NCBI RefSeq assembly: GCF_009711125.1 | Contig: NZ_WMIB01000004.1 | Span: 124,001-188,000 of the forward strand | DNA: 64,000 bases | Reading direction: 5' to 3' | Source of the DNA: Metabacillus mangrovi | Lineage (GTDB): Bacteria; Bacillota; Bacilli; Bacillales; Bacillaceae | In this document: positions 25,512 through 35,012 of the stretch, piece by piece | Layout: each line of letters begins with the position of its first letter | Numbering within the stretch: position 1 is the first letter of the stretch | Made by a program: the position numbers and the translations under genes | The notes under the pieces: model-generated | Told to the model about the DNA's origin: nothing | The model's input: only the letters and a program-made list of their open reading frames with translations | Database searches by the model: none

Positions 25512-25988
25512 ATGAAAAAGACGGGAAAATTGGAAGCCGTTTTATGGAGCATCGCTTTTCCGGGCTTTGGCCAGCTTTTAAACGGCCATTTCGGAAAAGG
25601 CATCGTGTTTATTGCATTGGAAATTGTCATTAATGTCAATGGTGCGTTCAATTTGGCCATCAAGCACAGTTTTAACGGTGACATTGCAGAGGCTTTCCAG
25701 TCAGCAGACCTGCAGTGGCTGATGTTTTATCCTTGTGTATACTTTTTCGCCATGTACGATGCCTATAAGTATGCAGGCGGTGCTTCTCCCCCGTACTCGT
25801 TCCTTCCATTTGCCTTTTCAGCTTACTTTGTTACAGTAGGGGTCATGCTTGCGGAAAAGATTGTTTTTTTCGGTGTGCAGCCCGGTCCTGTATGGGTTCC
25901 TATGATCTTTACAGTGCCGGGGCTTGTTTCAGGGTTCGCAGTCAGGGCCGTACTCCTGAAGCTGAAAAAAAGTAAACCTTCCTGCTGA
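25512..25988 (+). CDS. Membrane protein with one W-S-x3-P-G-x-G unit
   Basis: A 158-residue integral membrane protein with about four hydrophobic segments. The conserved parts LWSIAFPGFGQLLNGHFGKG and QWLMFYPCVYFFAMYDAYK recur twice in the 255-residue protein at 51038-51805, so the two genes are related and this one carries a single unit. Function unknown. The ATG at 25512 has CGGAG upstream and the longer frame to 25455 has no site. It is convergent with the phosphofructokinase gene and shares its terminator. Confidence 0.7.
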   Translation: MKKTGKLEAVLWSIAFPGFGQLLNGHFGKGIVFIALEIVINVNGAFNLAIKHSFNGDIAEAFQSADLQWLMFYPCVYFFAMYDAYKYAGGASPPYSFLPFAFSAYFVTVGVMLAEKIVFFGVQPGPVWVPMIFTVPGLVSGFAVRAVLLKLKKSKPSC

Positions 25989-26023
25989 GCCTCGGTCAAA
26001 GCTGTTCAACCCCGCCGCAAATC

Positions 26024-26063
26024 AAAACACCCCGGAATGCTTCCAGGCACTCCGGGGTGTTTT
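26024..26063. terminator. Bidirectional terminator before pfkA
   Basis: AAAACACCCCGGA and TCCGGGGTGTTTT form a 13-bp perfect stem ending in A- and T-runs on either strand. Confidence 0.85.
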
Positions 26064-26075
26064 ACGTATGCTGCG

Positions 26076-27125
<1,050 letters not shown>

Positions 27126-27228
27126 TTAAAATGACAATATTTCATGCATGGTACTTCAAACCAATAAAGCAGTCTGGTAAAATAGACTTATTACGAATGA
27201 ACCAAATCTGATTAAAGGAGTCTATTTA

Positions 27229-28200
27229 ATGAATTGCTCAGCTTGCTCACCCGATCTTGCCATTCCCTCCGCAGGGTACCTAATTATTGATTCAGCCACG
27301 GGCGAATCTGATACACTGCCTTACAAATCCGAACACCATCTTGCTTCTCTCCTCGAAGAATGCAATAAAAGAGCAGATGTACAGCACCTGAGAGCGGCTC
27401 TCACTGAAGACCCCGGCCTTCCCACAGCCTATTCCTCTTTCAGTTATGTGTTTGAAAGGGTGGTGTCGAAGGAAACGGTCGACATCATCATGGAAGGAGA
27501 TTTCTCAAGCTTTTTTCAGCCGATCATCCAGATGGAAAGCGGTCAGATCTTCGGTTATGAATCTTTGCTGCGGCACGCTCAGCCTGCCTTCACACCCTAT
27601 AAGCTTTTTGATACAGCCATTAAGACCGGCTTACAGTCCGTCCTGGACCGGAGAGCAAGAGAACTTGCCATCATCGCACGTTCCAAAAGCGTTAAGAGAG
27701 GCATAAAATCGTTTATCAATTTTATCCCCTCCTCCATTTACAATCCTGCTCATTGTCTTCAGCATACGTTCCGGATGGTCAAACAATACCGGGTTTCCCC
27801 GGAAGATCTGATTTTTGAAGTGGTGGAAACAGAAAAAATCAATGATATTGATCATTTAAAAAGCATCCTGGACACTTACCGGGCGAACGGAATGAAAGTT
27901 GCTCTTGATGATATGGGAAGCGGCTACTCCACCTACGAGGTACTCGAGCATCTAAAGCCTGACTTCGTCAAAATCGACCGGAGTTTTATTTCGGACTGTC
28001 ATAACGATTCAGAGAAACAGTCCTTTTTAAAAAATGTCCAGGCACTTGCCCAGGATCTTTCCATCACCGTACTTGGCGAGGGGATTGAAACCGCTGAAGA
28101 ATTTACCTTTCTTCAGTCTATCGGAATCGCTCTGGGTCAAGGATATTACATCGGCAAACCTGCACCGGAACCTGCCTCCGGCCACTTGCTGTTCGCTTGA
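27229..28200 (+). CDS. EAL-domain cyclic di-GMP phosphodiesterase
   Basis: A 323-residue cytosolic protein. An N-terminal region of about 90 residues starts MNCSACSPD, with a CxxC pair, and is followed by a complete EAL domain: GYESLLR (the EAL signature, here ESL), NFIPSSIY, FEVVETE, LDDMGSGYSTYEVL, VKIDRSFI and GEGIETAEE. The metal-binding Glu, Asn, Glu and Asp-Asp and the catalytic Lys and Glu are all visible, so it should hydrolyse c-di-GMP, unlike degenerate YkuI. The ATG at 27229 has AAAGGAG upstream. No GGDEF domain is fused. It is divergent from pfkA. Confidence 0.85.
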   Translation: MNCSACSPDLAIPSAGYLIIDSATGESDTLPYKSEHHLASLLEECNKRADVQHLRAALTEDPGLPTAYSSFSYVFERVVSKETVDIIMEGDFSSFFQPIIQMESGQIFGYESLLRHAQPAFTPYKLFDTAIKTGLQSVLDRRARELAIIARSKSVKRGIKSFINFIPSSIYNPAHCLQHTFRMVKQYRVSPEDLIFEVVETEKINDIDHLKSILDTYRANGMKVALDDMGSGYSTYEVLEHLKPDFVKIDRSFISDCHNDSEKQSFLKNVQALAQDLSITVLGEGIETAEEFTFLQSIGIALGQGYYIGKPAPEPASGHLLFA

Positions 28201-28213
28201 TCAGCAGCTCATG

Positions 28214-28251
28214 AAAAACCCCCTGGGATGCAGCGATTCCAGGGGGGTTTT
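28214..28251. terminator. Bidirectional terminator EAL/ykvY
   Basis: AAAACCCCCTGG and CCAGGGGGGTTTT form the stem between convergent genes. Confidence 0.8.
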
Positions 28252-28279
28252 AGCTGGCGCTCTATACTTGTGGTTTTGT

Positions 28280-29380
28280 CTATTTAATGATTTGCAGCTC
28301 TTTCGGGTAGGAAGTCAGCGTCTGTGCCCCGTTCTCCGTGATGACCACATCATCCTCGATCCGCACGCCGCCAATTTCCGGAATGTATATCCCTGGTTCA
28401 ATCGTAAACGTCATTCCTTCCTTTAGAAGCCCGTCATTCGTATGAGCCATCGACGGGAATTCGTGAACGTTAATCCCCAGCCCGTGGCCCAGGCGGTGCG
28501 GGAAGAACTCCCCGTAGCCTGCTTCTTCAATGATTCCCCGGGCAATTTTATCCAGATCCCCGATCCTTGTACCCGGCTTTGCGGCTTCCAGTGCCGCCAT
28601 TTCAGCTTTCAGCACTGTTTCGTAGATCGCTTTTTGCTGATCATCGGGTTCTCCGTACATAACGGTTCTCGTAATATCAGAGCAGTACCCGTCCAGTACG
28701 ACTCCCAGATCAAACAGGACAAGGTCTCCTTTTTTCAGAACAGCGGTACCTGGGTTGCCATGCGGCTGGCCGGATTTTTTTCCAAACAGGACCATGGTTG
28801 AAAAGGACATAGCCTGGGCACCTTTTCTTTTCAGCTCATACTCTATTTTCGCCAGAACATCCATTTCGGAGACGCCTTCCCTTAAGGCTGCCACGCCTGT
28901 CTCTACGCCGAAGTCAGCCAAAGCGGCCGCTTTCTCCATGATGCTGATCTCTTTTTGGTCTTTAACGACCCGCAGCTCATTCATTTTCTCTTCAGCTGAC
29001 ACAAGCCGGGGAGATCCGGATATGTTTCGAAATGCCTCCGCTCTTGCATAGGAAAGGAGTTCACTTTCTATTGCAGCCTTTTGAATGGTGCCAAGCCCTC
29101 TTGAATTCAGCGCTTCCTCAATTTTTTGGAAAGGGTTTTCGTGGTCGCCGTACCCGATGATCTCGTCCTTGAATCCCGCATCTGCAGCCTGTCCTGTCTC
29201 CATTCCCGGACAAATGAAGAACGGTTCCTTATCCCGGAAAACAAACAGACCCATCAGTCTCTCATGTGGATCGGTCAGAAAATTGGTTAAGTAAAATACA
29301 TTCTCCGGCGAATGGATAAAAGTGATGTCAACCGCTTCTGCTTCCATCCAGCTTCTTAGTTCTTCAATTCTTCTATTCAT
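28280..29380 (-). CDS. ykvY: M24 family Xaa-Pro dipeptidase, YkvY-like
   Basis: A 366-residue metallopeptidase of the pita-bread fold that removes residues before proline. The metal ligands are present: Asp pair in LFDLGVVLDGYCSDITRTV, His in HRLGHGLGINVHEFP, and the two Glu in FTIEPGIYIPE and VRIEDDVVIT. The N-terminal creatinase-like domain occupies about residues 1-130. YkvY of B. subtilis has 363 residues and occupies the same place between glcT and ykvU. The start at 29380 overlaps the stop of the crtO-like gene by eight bases, so here it is the last gene of the crtQ-crtO transcript. Confidence 0.9.
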   Translation of the reverse strand: MNRRIEELRSWMEAEAVDITFIHSPENVFYLTNFLTDPHERLMGLFVFRDKEPFFICPGMETGQAADAGFKDEIIGYGDHENPFQKIEEALNSRGLGTIQKAAIESELLSYARAEAFRNISGSPRLVSAEEKMNELRVVKDQKEISIMEKAAALADFGVETGVAALREGVSEMDVLAKIEYELKRKGAQAMSFSTMVLFGKKSGQPHGNPGTAVLKKGDLVLFDLGVVLDGYCSDITRTVMYGEPDDQQKAIYETVLKAEMAALEAAKPGTRIGDLDKIARGIIEEAGYGEFFPHRLGHGLGINVHEFPSMAHTNDGLLKEGMTFTIEPGIYIPEIGGVRIEDDVVITENGAQTLTSYPKELQIIK

Positions 29381-29885
29381 GATCTCTCGCCTTTCTGTAT
29401 GTGATAGGTGTTCTTTCTTTTGTTTTTCTTTTTTCAAGTGTTCTGATCAGACGGAACCGATTATACCGCTGAACGGCAATAAAGGGCAAATTGAATAAAA
29501 TGGCATACAGCATGAAAATACAGGCCGTAAAAGGCTCATTCCATAGAAAGAAAGCTGATGCTGAAAAAATCTGCAGCCAATGCGCCGTTTCCCCTCTGTT
29601 TGTCTCCAGGATAAACCGGTTCAGCAGGGTACTTTTGCTGCCGGCTAATTTATTCTTCGGAAACCCGTTCCTAAACCAGCCCCCGGCTTCAGGCAATCTG
29701 TCTTTCCACCTTTTGATCCCAGCCTTTTCATATATCCTGCCTTCCTTCTCCCACCTTCTTTGCCTGAACAAAAAGGAAGGCCCTTTGAATGCTTCCGGTG
29801 AAAATTTGGATAGCATCCAGGAGAGCGCGACAGGAAAAGCTGCGAGCCATACGATATTTAACGCAATCTGAACGGCCTGACTCAT
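29373..29885 (-). CDS. crtO: CrtO-like carotenoid glycoside acyltransferase
   Basis: A 170-residue membrane protein with hydrophobic segments at both ends. The pattern KRWKDRLPEAGGWF, ETNRGETAHWLQIF and NLPFIAVQRYNRFRL matches S. aureus CrtO (165 residues), which acylates glycosyl-4,4'-diaponeurosporenoate in the last step to staphyloxanthin. The start overlaps the end of the crtQ-like gene (ATGA), as expected for a coupled pathway pair. The actual acyl donor and acceptor in this organism are unknown. Confidence 0.82.
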   Translation of the reverse strand: MSQAVQIALNIVWLAAFPVALSWMLSKFSPEAFKGPSFLFRQRRWEKEGRIYEKAGIKRWKDRLPEAGGWFRNGFPKNKLAGSKSTLLNRFILETNRGETAHWLQIFSASAFFLWNEPFTACIFMLYAILFNLPFIAVQRYNRFRLIRTLEKRKTKERTPITYRKARDHE

Positions 29886-30997
29886 TTGCGCGACGCTCCC
29901 TCTTGGCCGCCGCTGATCTTTCTGCCCTTCCAGACTGCATTTTTGCGAATGAACGTTTTATAGAGGGAAAAACAGAATACCGTCAAAAAGAACAGAAGAT
30001 GCAGCGGAAAGAGGAGGATGCTCCAAATCGGGAACCTTCCAAATTTCGCAAGTGCACTCGATAGCTGAATCACGGCTGCTGTATAGAGAAGAAGATATGC
30101 AGGCCATTCATTCGTGAACAGTACCGGAATCTTGGCCCAAAAGGAGAAAAGTCCCCCAAGCCAGATAGATGACAGCAGCAGAAAACGGATTTTTGCTGCT
30201 GCAGCTCCAGAGGCAAAGCTTTTTGCCCAGCCGTTGAACATACTGACCGGTCCTTCCGGATACATGCGCATCGAGATGGCTTTTCTTCCGCTTGCATACA
30301 GGATTGCTTTTCCTGATTCTGTGATTTTTTTGCCCATCGCCATCGTTTCAACGACTTCATCTTTGATCGATTCATGACCGCCCCATCCGAAATAATCCTC
30401 TCTCCTGCAGAGCAAAGCCTGGCCGAAAGCCCCATTTCCTTTTTTCCTTGCCCAAGCGGGAGCAAAAGCCCCGATCGCTCCGACCGTCATGAGATGAAAA
30501 AGGGCAGACCCGGTTTCATACGGTTTTTGCATCGCATGAAAGGGATGGACAGTCAGCACAGACTTGCGTTCGATATGCCTGAATAAACCTGTCAGCCGGG
30601 CCATTCCGTTTTTTTCAAAATATGTATCAGCATCCATGAACAGGAGCCATTCCCCTGAAGCTTGGAGCGCCCCGTTCCAGCACGCCCAGGACTTGCCTTT
30701 CCAGCCTTCCGGCAACTCAGGAACTTTGATGACTGCAGCACCGTTTTTCTCCGCTACAGCGGCTGTATGATCCTCAGATCCATCATCCGCTACGATGATT
30801 TCAAAAGGCGTTTCGCTCTGGGATGCTATGGATTGAAAGAGGATTTGAAGGTTCTCTTCCTCATTTCTGGCCGGAATAATAATCGTGAGTTTGTCTTTTA
30901 CCAATCTTCTGCTGCTGTCTGAAGGAATCGCTTCAAATGCAGGAATCCTCCAAAAAAGAAAAAGTCCGGCTAGCAGCGCAGCTATAATCATTGCCAT
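29882..30997 (-). CDS. crtQ: CrtQ-like carotenoid glycosyltransferase (GT2)
   Basis: A 371-residue family 2 glycosyltransferase with one N-terminal membrane helix and two to three C-terminal helices. Motifs are LTIIIPARNEEENL, IIVADDGSEDHT, LPEGWKGKSWACWNG and FMDADTYF (DxD). The GKSWACWNG stretch is characteristic of CrtQ, which glucosylates 4,4'-diaponeurosporenoate. The ATG has AGGTGG six bases upstream. The gene is divergent from crtP and followed by crtO with a four-base overlap, forming a tailoring cluster for a C30 carotenoid acid. Confidence 0.85.
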   Translation of the reverse strand: MAMIIAALLAGLFLFWRIPAFEAIPSDSSRRLVKDKLTIIIPARNEEENLQILFQSIASQSETPFEIIVADDGSEDHTAAVAEKNGAAVIKVPELPEGWKGKSWACWNGALQASGEWLLFMDADTYFEKNGMARLTGLFRHIERKSVLTVHPFHAMQKPYETGSALFHLMTVGAIGAFAPAWARKKGNGAFGQALLCRREDYFGWGGHESIKDEVVETMAMGKKITESGKAILYASGRKAISMRMYPEGPVSMFNGWAKSFASGAAAAKIRFLLLSSIWLGGLFSFWAKIPVLFTNEWPAYLLLYTAAVIQLSSALAKFGRFPIWSILLFPLHLLFFLTVFCFSLYKTFIRKNAVWKGRKISGGQEGASRK

Positions 30998-31207
30998 CTA
31001 CATCCACCTCACTGGCATGGTTTCTCCATTATACCCTTTTTTATTAAAAATGCGCAGGGAAAGGGCTGAATGAGGTTTCCTAATTGCTTTTTTGTGGAAA
31101 ATATTCTGTATGCGATGAATGAATAATTCCCGCTTTTGGTTAAAATGATAGACGGACTCAGGATCAGTATGAATGATAAAAAATCGAATTATGGGAGGCA
31201 CTGTAGC

Positions 31208-32719
31208 ATGAGAAAGAAAGTGATTGTGATCGGCGGAGGCCTTGGCGGCATGTCTGCTGCCATCCGGCTTGCAGCAGACCAGTATGATGTAACCGTTGTG
31301 GAGAAAGGAGAAAGACTTGGAGGAAAACTGAACGTACGGGAAGGAAAAGGCTTCAAGTTTGATACAGGCCCTTCCATCCTGACGATGCCATGGGTACTTG
31401 AACAGCTGTTCCGGAGCGCAAACCGTGACCTTCATGACTACATAACCATCAAACGGATCGAACCTCAATGGCGGACTTTTTTTGAGGATGGAACGACGAT
31501 TGACCTCACAAGCGACCTTCAAAAAATGATGCAGCAGCTGAAAGAGCACAACCCGGATGACCTTCATGAGTTCTTTCAGTACATGTCCTACTGCACCAAA
31601 ATGTATGAATACAGCATGAAAAGCTTCTATAAACGAAGCTTAACGGGTGTCAACGATCTCCGCAACATGCATTCCATGAAAGAACTGCTCGCGATGGATC
31701 CAATAAAATCCATGGATCAGGTGACAAAAAAGCATTTCAGCAGCAAGCATCTGCAGCAGCTCTTCAATTTCATGATCATGTATATCGGTTCATCTCCTTA
31801 TCAGGCACCGGCCATCCTGTCCCAGCTCGTGTATGTCCAGCTTGGCATCGGCATTCATTATGTGGAAGGCGGCATGTACAAGATTGCCGAAGCGATGGGC
31901 AAACTTTTGAGAGAGATGAACGTCAATGTTCTTCTGAACAGCAAGGTGAAAAGGATCATAACAGATGGAGACACAGCAAAAGGAGTAGAGCTTGAGAATG
32001 GCGAAACGCTCGAAGCGGATCTCGTCGTTTCCAACCTGGAAGCCATCCCTGCTTACAATACGGTTCTAGAGGATCATCCAGGCAGCAAGAAAACGGCAGC
32101 AGAGCTGGAGAAATACGTTCCAACCGTTTCCGGTCTGGTGCTGCTTCTCGGTGTCGACAAAGAATACAAGCACCTTGCCCACCATAATTTCTTTTTCTCG
32201 GAAGATCCGAAAAAGGAATTTGACCAGATTTTCAACGAAGGCGTTCCTGCTGATGATCCTACCGTCTACATAGGGATTTCTTCCAAGTCAGATCCTTCCC
32301 AGGCTCCGGCGGGCAAAGAGAACCTGTTTGTTCTTACCCATGTCCCTCCGCTCAAGCCAGGGGAATCATTTGAAGAGATCAAGGAGCAATATCGTGAAAA
32401 AGTGCTGAATAAGCTCGAGCGTATGGGTGTCAGCGGTCTCCGTGACCACATCGAATGGGAATACCAGTTCACTCCGGATGATATTCAGGAGCTGTACGGC
32501 TCAAATGGCGGTTCGATTTACGGAGTGGCAACGGATCGTAAGAAAAACGGCGGATTTAAAATTCCGAGCAGAAGCAAAATGCTTCACAACCTGTATTTCA
32601 CAGGCGGTTCTACCCATCCTGGAGGAGGGGTTCCAATGGTTACCCTGTCAGGCCAGCTGACTGCTGATCTGATTCTCGAGGATGACTTGGCTAAAGCCAC
32701 TCAGAAAGAAATCGGCTGA
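31208..32719 (+). CDS. crtP: CrtP/CrtNb-like carotenoid oxidase
   Basis: A 503-residue FAD enzyme of the phytoene desaturase superfamily. It begins KKVIVIGGGLGGMSAAIRLA (dinucleotide site) with GGKLNVREGKGFKFDTGPS, and ends with LYFTGGSTHPGGGVPMVTLS. The middle part (YIGSSPYQAPAILS, HYVEGGMYKIAEA, LAHHNFFFSEDP) follows S. aureus CrtP, the oxidase that converts the terminal methyl of 4,4'-diaponeurosporene to aldehyde/acid, more closely than the desaturase CrtN. The start at 31208 follows GGGAGG; the longer frame to 31136 has no site. It is the first gene of the plus-strand arm of the crt cluster. Confidence 0.87.
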   Translation: MRKKVIVIGGGLGGMSAAIRLAADQYDVTVVEKGERLGGKLNVREGKGFKFDTGPSILTMPWVLEQLFRSANRDLHDYITIKRIEPQWRTFFEDGTTIDLTSDLQKMMQQLKEHNPDDLHEFFQYMSYCTKMYEYSMKSFYKRSLTGVNDLRNMHSMKELLAMDPIKSMDQVTKKHFSSKHLQQLFNFMIMYIGSSPYQAPAILSQLVYVQLGIGIHYVEGGMYKIAEAMGKLLREMNVNVLLNSKVKRIITDGDTAKGVELENGETLEADLVVSNLEAIPAYNTVLEDHPGSKKTAAELEKYVPTVSGLVLLLGVDKEYKHLAHHNFFFSEDPKKEFDQIFNEGVPADDPTVYIGISSKSDPSQAPAGKENLFVLTHVPPLKPGESFEEIKEQYREKVLNKLERMGVSGLRDHIEWEYQFTPDDIQELYGSNGGSIYGVATDRKKNGGFKIPSRSKMLHNLYFTGGSTHPGGGVPMVTLSGQLTADLILEDDLAKATQKEIG

Positions 32720-32755
32720 TGGTCGCAAGATCACCTGTTAAGCGGTATACTTGAA

Positions 32756-32793
32756 AGAAGGGCTGGTCCTCTGCGGGCCTGCCTTCTTTTTTT
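32756..32793 (+). terminator. Terminator after crtP
   Basis: AAGAAGGGCTGGTCC pairs with GGGCCTGCCTTCTT with wobble positions, followed by T-runs. It separates crtP from the next glycosyltransferase. Confidence 0.7.
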
Positions 32794-32855
32794 GAATCCC
32801 CTGCTGTCCATTGTTCAGGGCGAGCGGGAATTTTCCGGAAAGGAGAATGTACCGG

Positions 32856-33974
32856 ATGCTGTTTGCCTATTCATCAGTACTGCTGATCCTGCTTTTATTT
32901 ACAATCGCTAATTCTTTTTTCATGCCGAAGCTGAAAAGGTCTGGTCCGGCACCTGGAAATGCTGTCAGCATCTTGGTTCCGCTGCGTAATGAAGAGCGTA
33001 ATGTGCCTTCACTGATCACCATGCTGAAAAAGCTGACCTATCCAAATGTAAGGTTTTTTCTCCTGGACGATCAATCAGAGGATCAAACATATGAGCTTTT
33101 AAAGCAGCATGCAGGACCCGATAAACGGTTCACCCTTCTTAAAGGGGAAAAGCTTCCGCAAGGCTGGTCTGGGAAAGTACATGCATGTCATCTTCTCAGC
33201 AGGCACGCTGAGACGGACCTGCTGCTTTTTCTCGATGCAGACGTAAGGCTGCAGCCGGATACACTTGAGAAGGCGGTTTCGATGATGCGATCCAAAAACG
33301 CCTCATTGCTGACTGGCTTTCCGAGATTTCCAGTCACCTTTCTTCTTGAGAAGTGGCTTGTGCCCATGCAGCATTATCTCATCTATGTTCACCTGCCTTT
33401 ATACCTTGCCAATTATACGGGCTTTCCAGCTGCGGCTGCCGCTCACGGATCCTTTATGCTCTTTAAAAGAGAAGATTATCTGGCAGCAGGAGGGCATGCT
33501 GCCATTAAAGATTCCCTTGTGGACGACGTTCATCTTGCCCGAAAAATGAAAGCCACCGGAAAACGGGTGATCCTAGCAAATGTCACAGAAGACGTTACGT
33601 GTTATATGTACCGCTCGGGAAAGGAAGCCTGGAACGGTTTCAAAAAAAATATTTTCCCTGGGTTCGGCCGCTCCCTCCCTGCTGCAGCCGCTCTTTGTCT
33701 GTATTTTGCCGCCGTTTGCATCTTCCCGGGACTGTTCGCTATATATGGTGCTTATGAACTGGCTGCCAAGCAGACATTTACAGCTCTCTATTTTGTCCCA
33801 TACGTTTTATCTGTCCTTCAAAAGATGTATGTGGATTGGCGCTCCCGCCAGAGCCTGATGCTTGCTCCCGCAATACCGCTTTCAGCCGCTATATTTATCG
33901 CATTGATGGCAGTTTCCATCTATGCGTCCTTCAGCCGGAAGGGATACGATTGGAAGGGCAGGTCCTATGAATAG
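32856..33974 (+). CDS. GT2 glycosyltransferase, second CrtQ-like protein
   Basis: A 372-residue membrane-anchored family 2 glycosyltransferase with one N-terminal helix and three or four C-terminal helices. Motifs are VSILVPLRNEERNVPS, LLDDQSEDQTYELL, LPQGWSGKVHACHLL and LLFLDADVRL. The layout parallels the CrtQ-like protein at 29882-30997, with GKVHACH in place of GKSWACW, as in the hopanoid/carotenoid-associated group. The ATG at 32856 is ten bases from AAGGAG; an ATG three codons earlier (32847) is only one base from it. It may add a sugar to the same pigment or to another lipid; the acceptor is unknown. Confidence 0.8.
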   Translation: MLFAYSSVLLILLLFTIANSFFMPKLKRSGPAPGNAVSILVPLRNEERNVPSLITMLKKLTYPNVRFFLLDDQSEDQTYELLKQHAGPDKRFTLLKGEKLPQGWSGKVHACHLLSRHAETDLLLFLDADVRLQPDTLEKAVSMMRSKNASLLTGFPRFPVTFLLEKWLVPMQHYLIYVHLPLYLANYTGFPAAAAAHGSFMLFKREDYLAAGGHAAIKDSLVDDVHLARKMKATGKRVILANVTEDVTCYMYRSGKEAWNGFKKNIFPGFGRSLPAAAALCLYFAAVCIFPGLFAIYGAYELAAKQTFTALYFVPYVLSVLQKMYVDWRSRQSLMLAPAIPLSAAIFIALMAVSIYASFSRKGYDWKGRSYE

Positions 33975-34085
33975 GCCTTCCCCTCCCGGTTCTCCGCCTG
34001 TATGGTTTGTCTGCCCGGGGAAAAGCTAATCAGGAATTCATCGAAAAGATAACCTGTACCTATTTCTCTTTTAATACGTTTTTTG

Positions 34086-34091
34086 TATAAT
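34086..34091 (+). promoter_or_regulatory. Candidate -10 of the small membrane protein gene
   Basis: A perfect TATAAT 37 bases before the ATG at 34128; no good -35 is seen at 17 bases. Confidence 0.35.
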
Positions 34092-34127
34092 AACGGTGTT
34101 CGCATTCCTCAAGGAGATGTATGATAA

Positions 34128-34319
34128 ATGGCTGAATTTTTTAAAAGACGCAGTGTTCTGCTTTTAACTTTGTTCGGATTTGCCTGCCCTTTTATTGGAA
34201 TGGCGCTTATTGATTTTTACTATTACAGTTCGCTTATCGGCTGGATTGCAGGATTTGTCTGTTTTGTTCTTGCGTACATCATTGTCATCAGGAGACCTGA
34301 AACGGAAACAGGCACTTGA
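34128..34319 (+). CDS. Small two-helix membrane protein, unknown
   Basis: A 63-residue protein: MAEFFKRRSVLLLTLFGFAC, then two hydrophobic segments (about residues 9-29 and 33-53) and a short charged tail RRPETETGT. No family is recognised. AAGGAG lies 11 bases before the ATG and a TATAAT about 40 bases before, so transcription and translation are plausible. It stands alone after the second glycosyltransferase gene. Confidence 0.6.
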   Translation: MAEFFKRRSVLLLTLFGFACPFIGMALIDFYYYSSLIGWIAGFVCFVLAYIIVIRRPETETGT

Positions 34320-34796
34320 TTCTACTGGACAGCCTCAGGCCATTTAGGATGCATCAACCTGCTTCCTTTTTGGCCGTTGTGAATGAATAGATGAATGAAC
34401 ATACACCTCCCATACGGTTCCTCTAAGATCCCCTCCAATGCCTTCATCCTTCGCTTCCTTGTCACATTAATTGATGACCGAAAAGGCAGCCAGCTAATAC
34501 AGGTCTGCCTGATGGAAATGAGTGATTTTCTATTTTTCTTTTTTCAGCCATGCTCTTCCTTCCCGGCTCGCTTTTACCAGTCCCTCAACCCCCAGATCTG
34601 CTTCCGTTGAATGATGAATCCAAACGTGCTGTATCGTTTTTGTTTACATCTCTCCAATTTAGTTTTTCTGTAATTTGAACCTTTAACAGCGGGCAAAACG
34701 TCTGTTGAAGCATAGAATAACGAAATGAGTTTTTTGATTTTTCTGATAAAATTATTTCTCTCAAATATGGAAAGACTGACCATACAGGAGGTGGAA
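34320..34796. other. Intergenic region without a recognisable gene
   Basis: 477 bases, AT-rich, with frames on both strands that lack ribosome sites and have unlikely compositions. The only signal is the CAGGAGGTG ribosome site at 34786-34794 that serves the next gene. Confidence 0.5.
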
Positions 34797-34934
34797 ATGA
34801 TGGCTTTGGTTATTATTTGCAGAACGTGCAGCGGATCAGGAAAGCAAAAGCGTATTTCCTTTCTTCCCTTCAGTTCTAAATGCAGCGGCTGCAACGGCAC
34901 CGGCAAGCAAAATGCGTCCGTGTTCAAACCTTGA
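34797..34934 (+). CDS. Small DnaJ-type zinc-finger protein (45 aa)
   Basis: A 45-residue protein with two CxxCxGxG motifs, CRTCSGSGKQKR and CSGCNGTGKQ, which together should bind one zinc ion as in the DnaJ cysteine-rich region. Such single-zinc miniproteins (for example B. subtilis YuiA) are common in Bacillus and have no assigned role. A near-perfect CAGGAGGTG precedes the tandem ATGATG start, and a terminator follows, which argues for a true gene. Confidence 0.72.
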   Translation: MMALVIICRTCSGSGKQKRISFLPFSSKCSGCNGTGKQNASVFKP

Positions 34935-34962
34935 ACAAGCTTAAAGCTTTGAGAAACAAATG

Positions 34963-34997
34963 AAAATGGCTTCCCATTCAAGCAGGAAGCCGTTTTA
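34963..34997. terminator. Terminator zinc-finger gene / ykvU
   Basis: AATGGCTTCC and GGAAGCCGTT form the stem; A- and T-runs flank it, and it serves both convergent genes. Confidence 0.7.
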
Positions 34998-35012
34998 TTC
35001 GTTTTGTGTATT

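Noticed and set aside
30998-31567. 189-codon minus-strand frame
   Set aside because: Lies antisense to the start of crtP and shows no family features.
34574-34981. 135-codon minus-strand frame
   Set aside because: Antisense to the zinc-finger gene and its terminator; no ribosome site, no recognisable domain.
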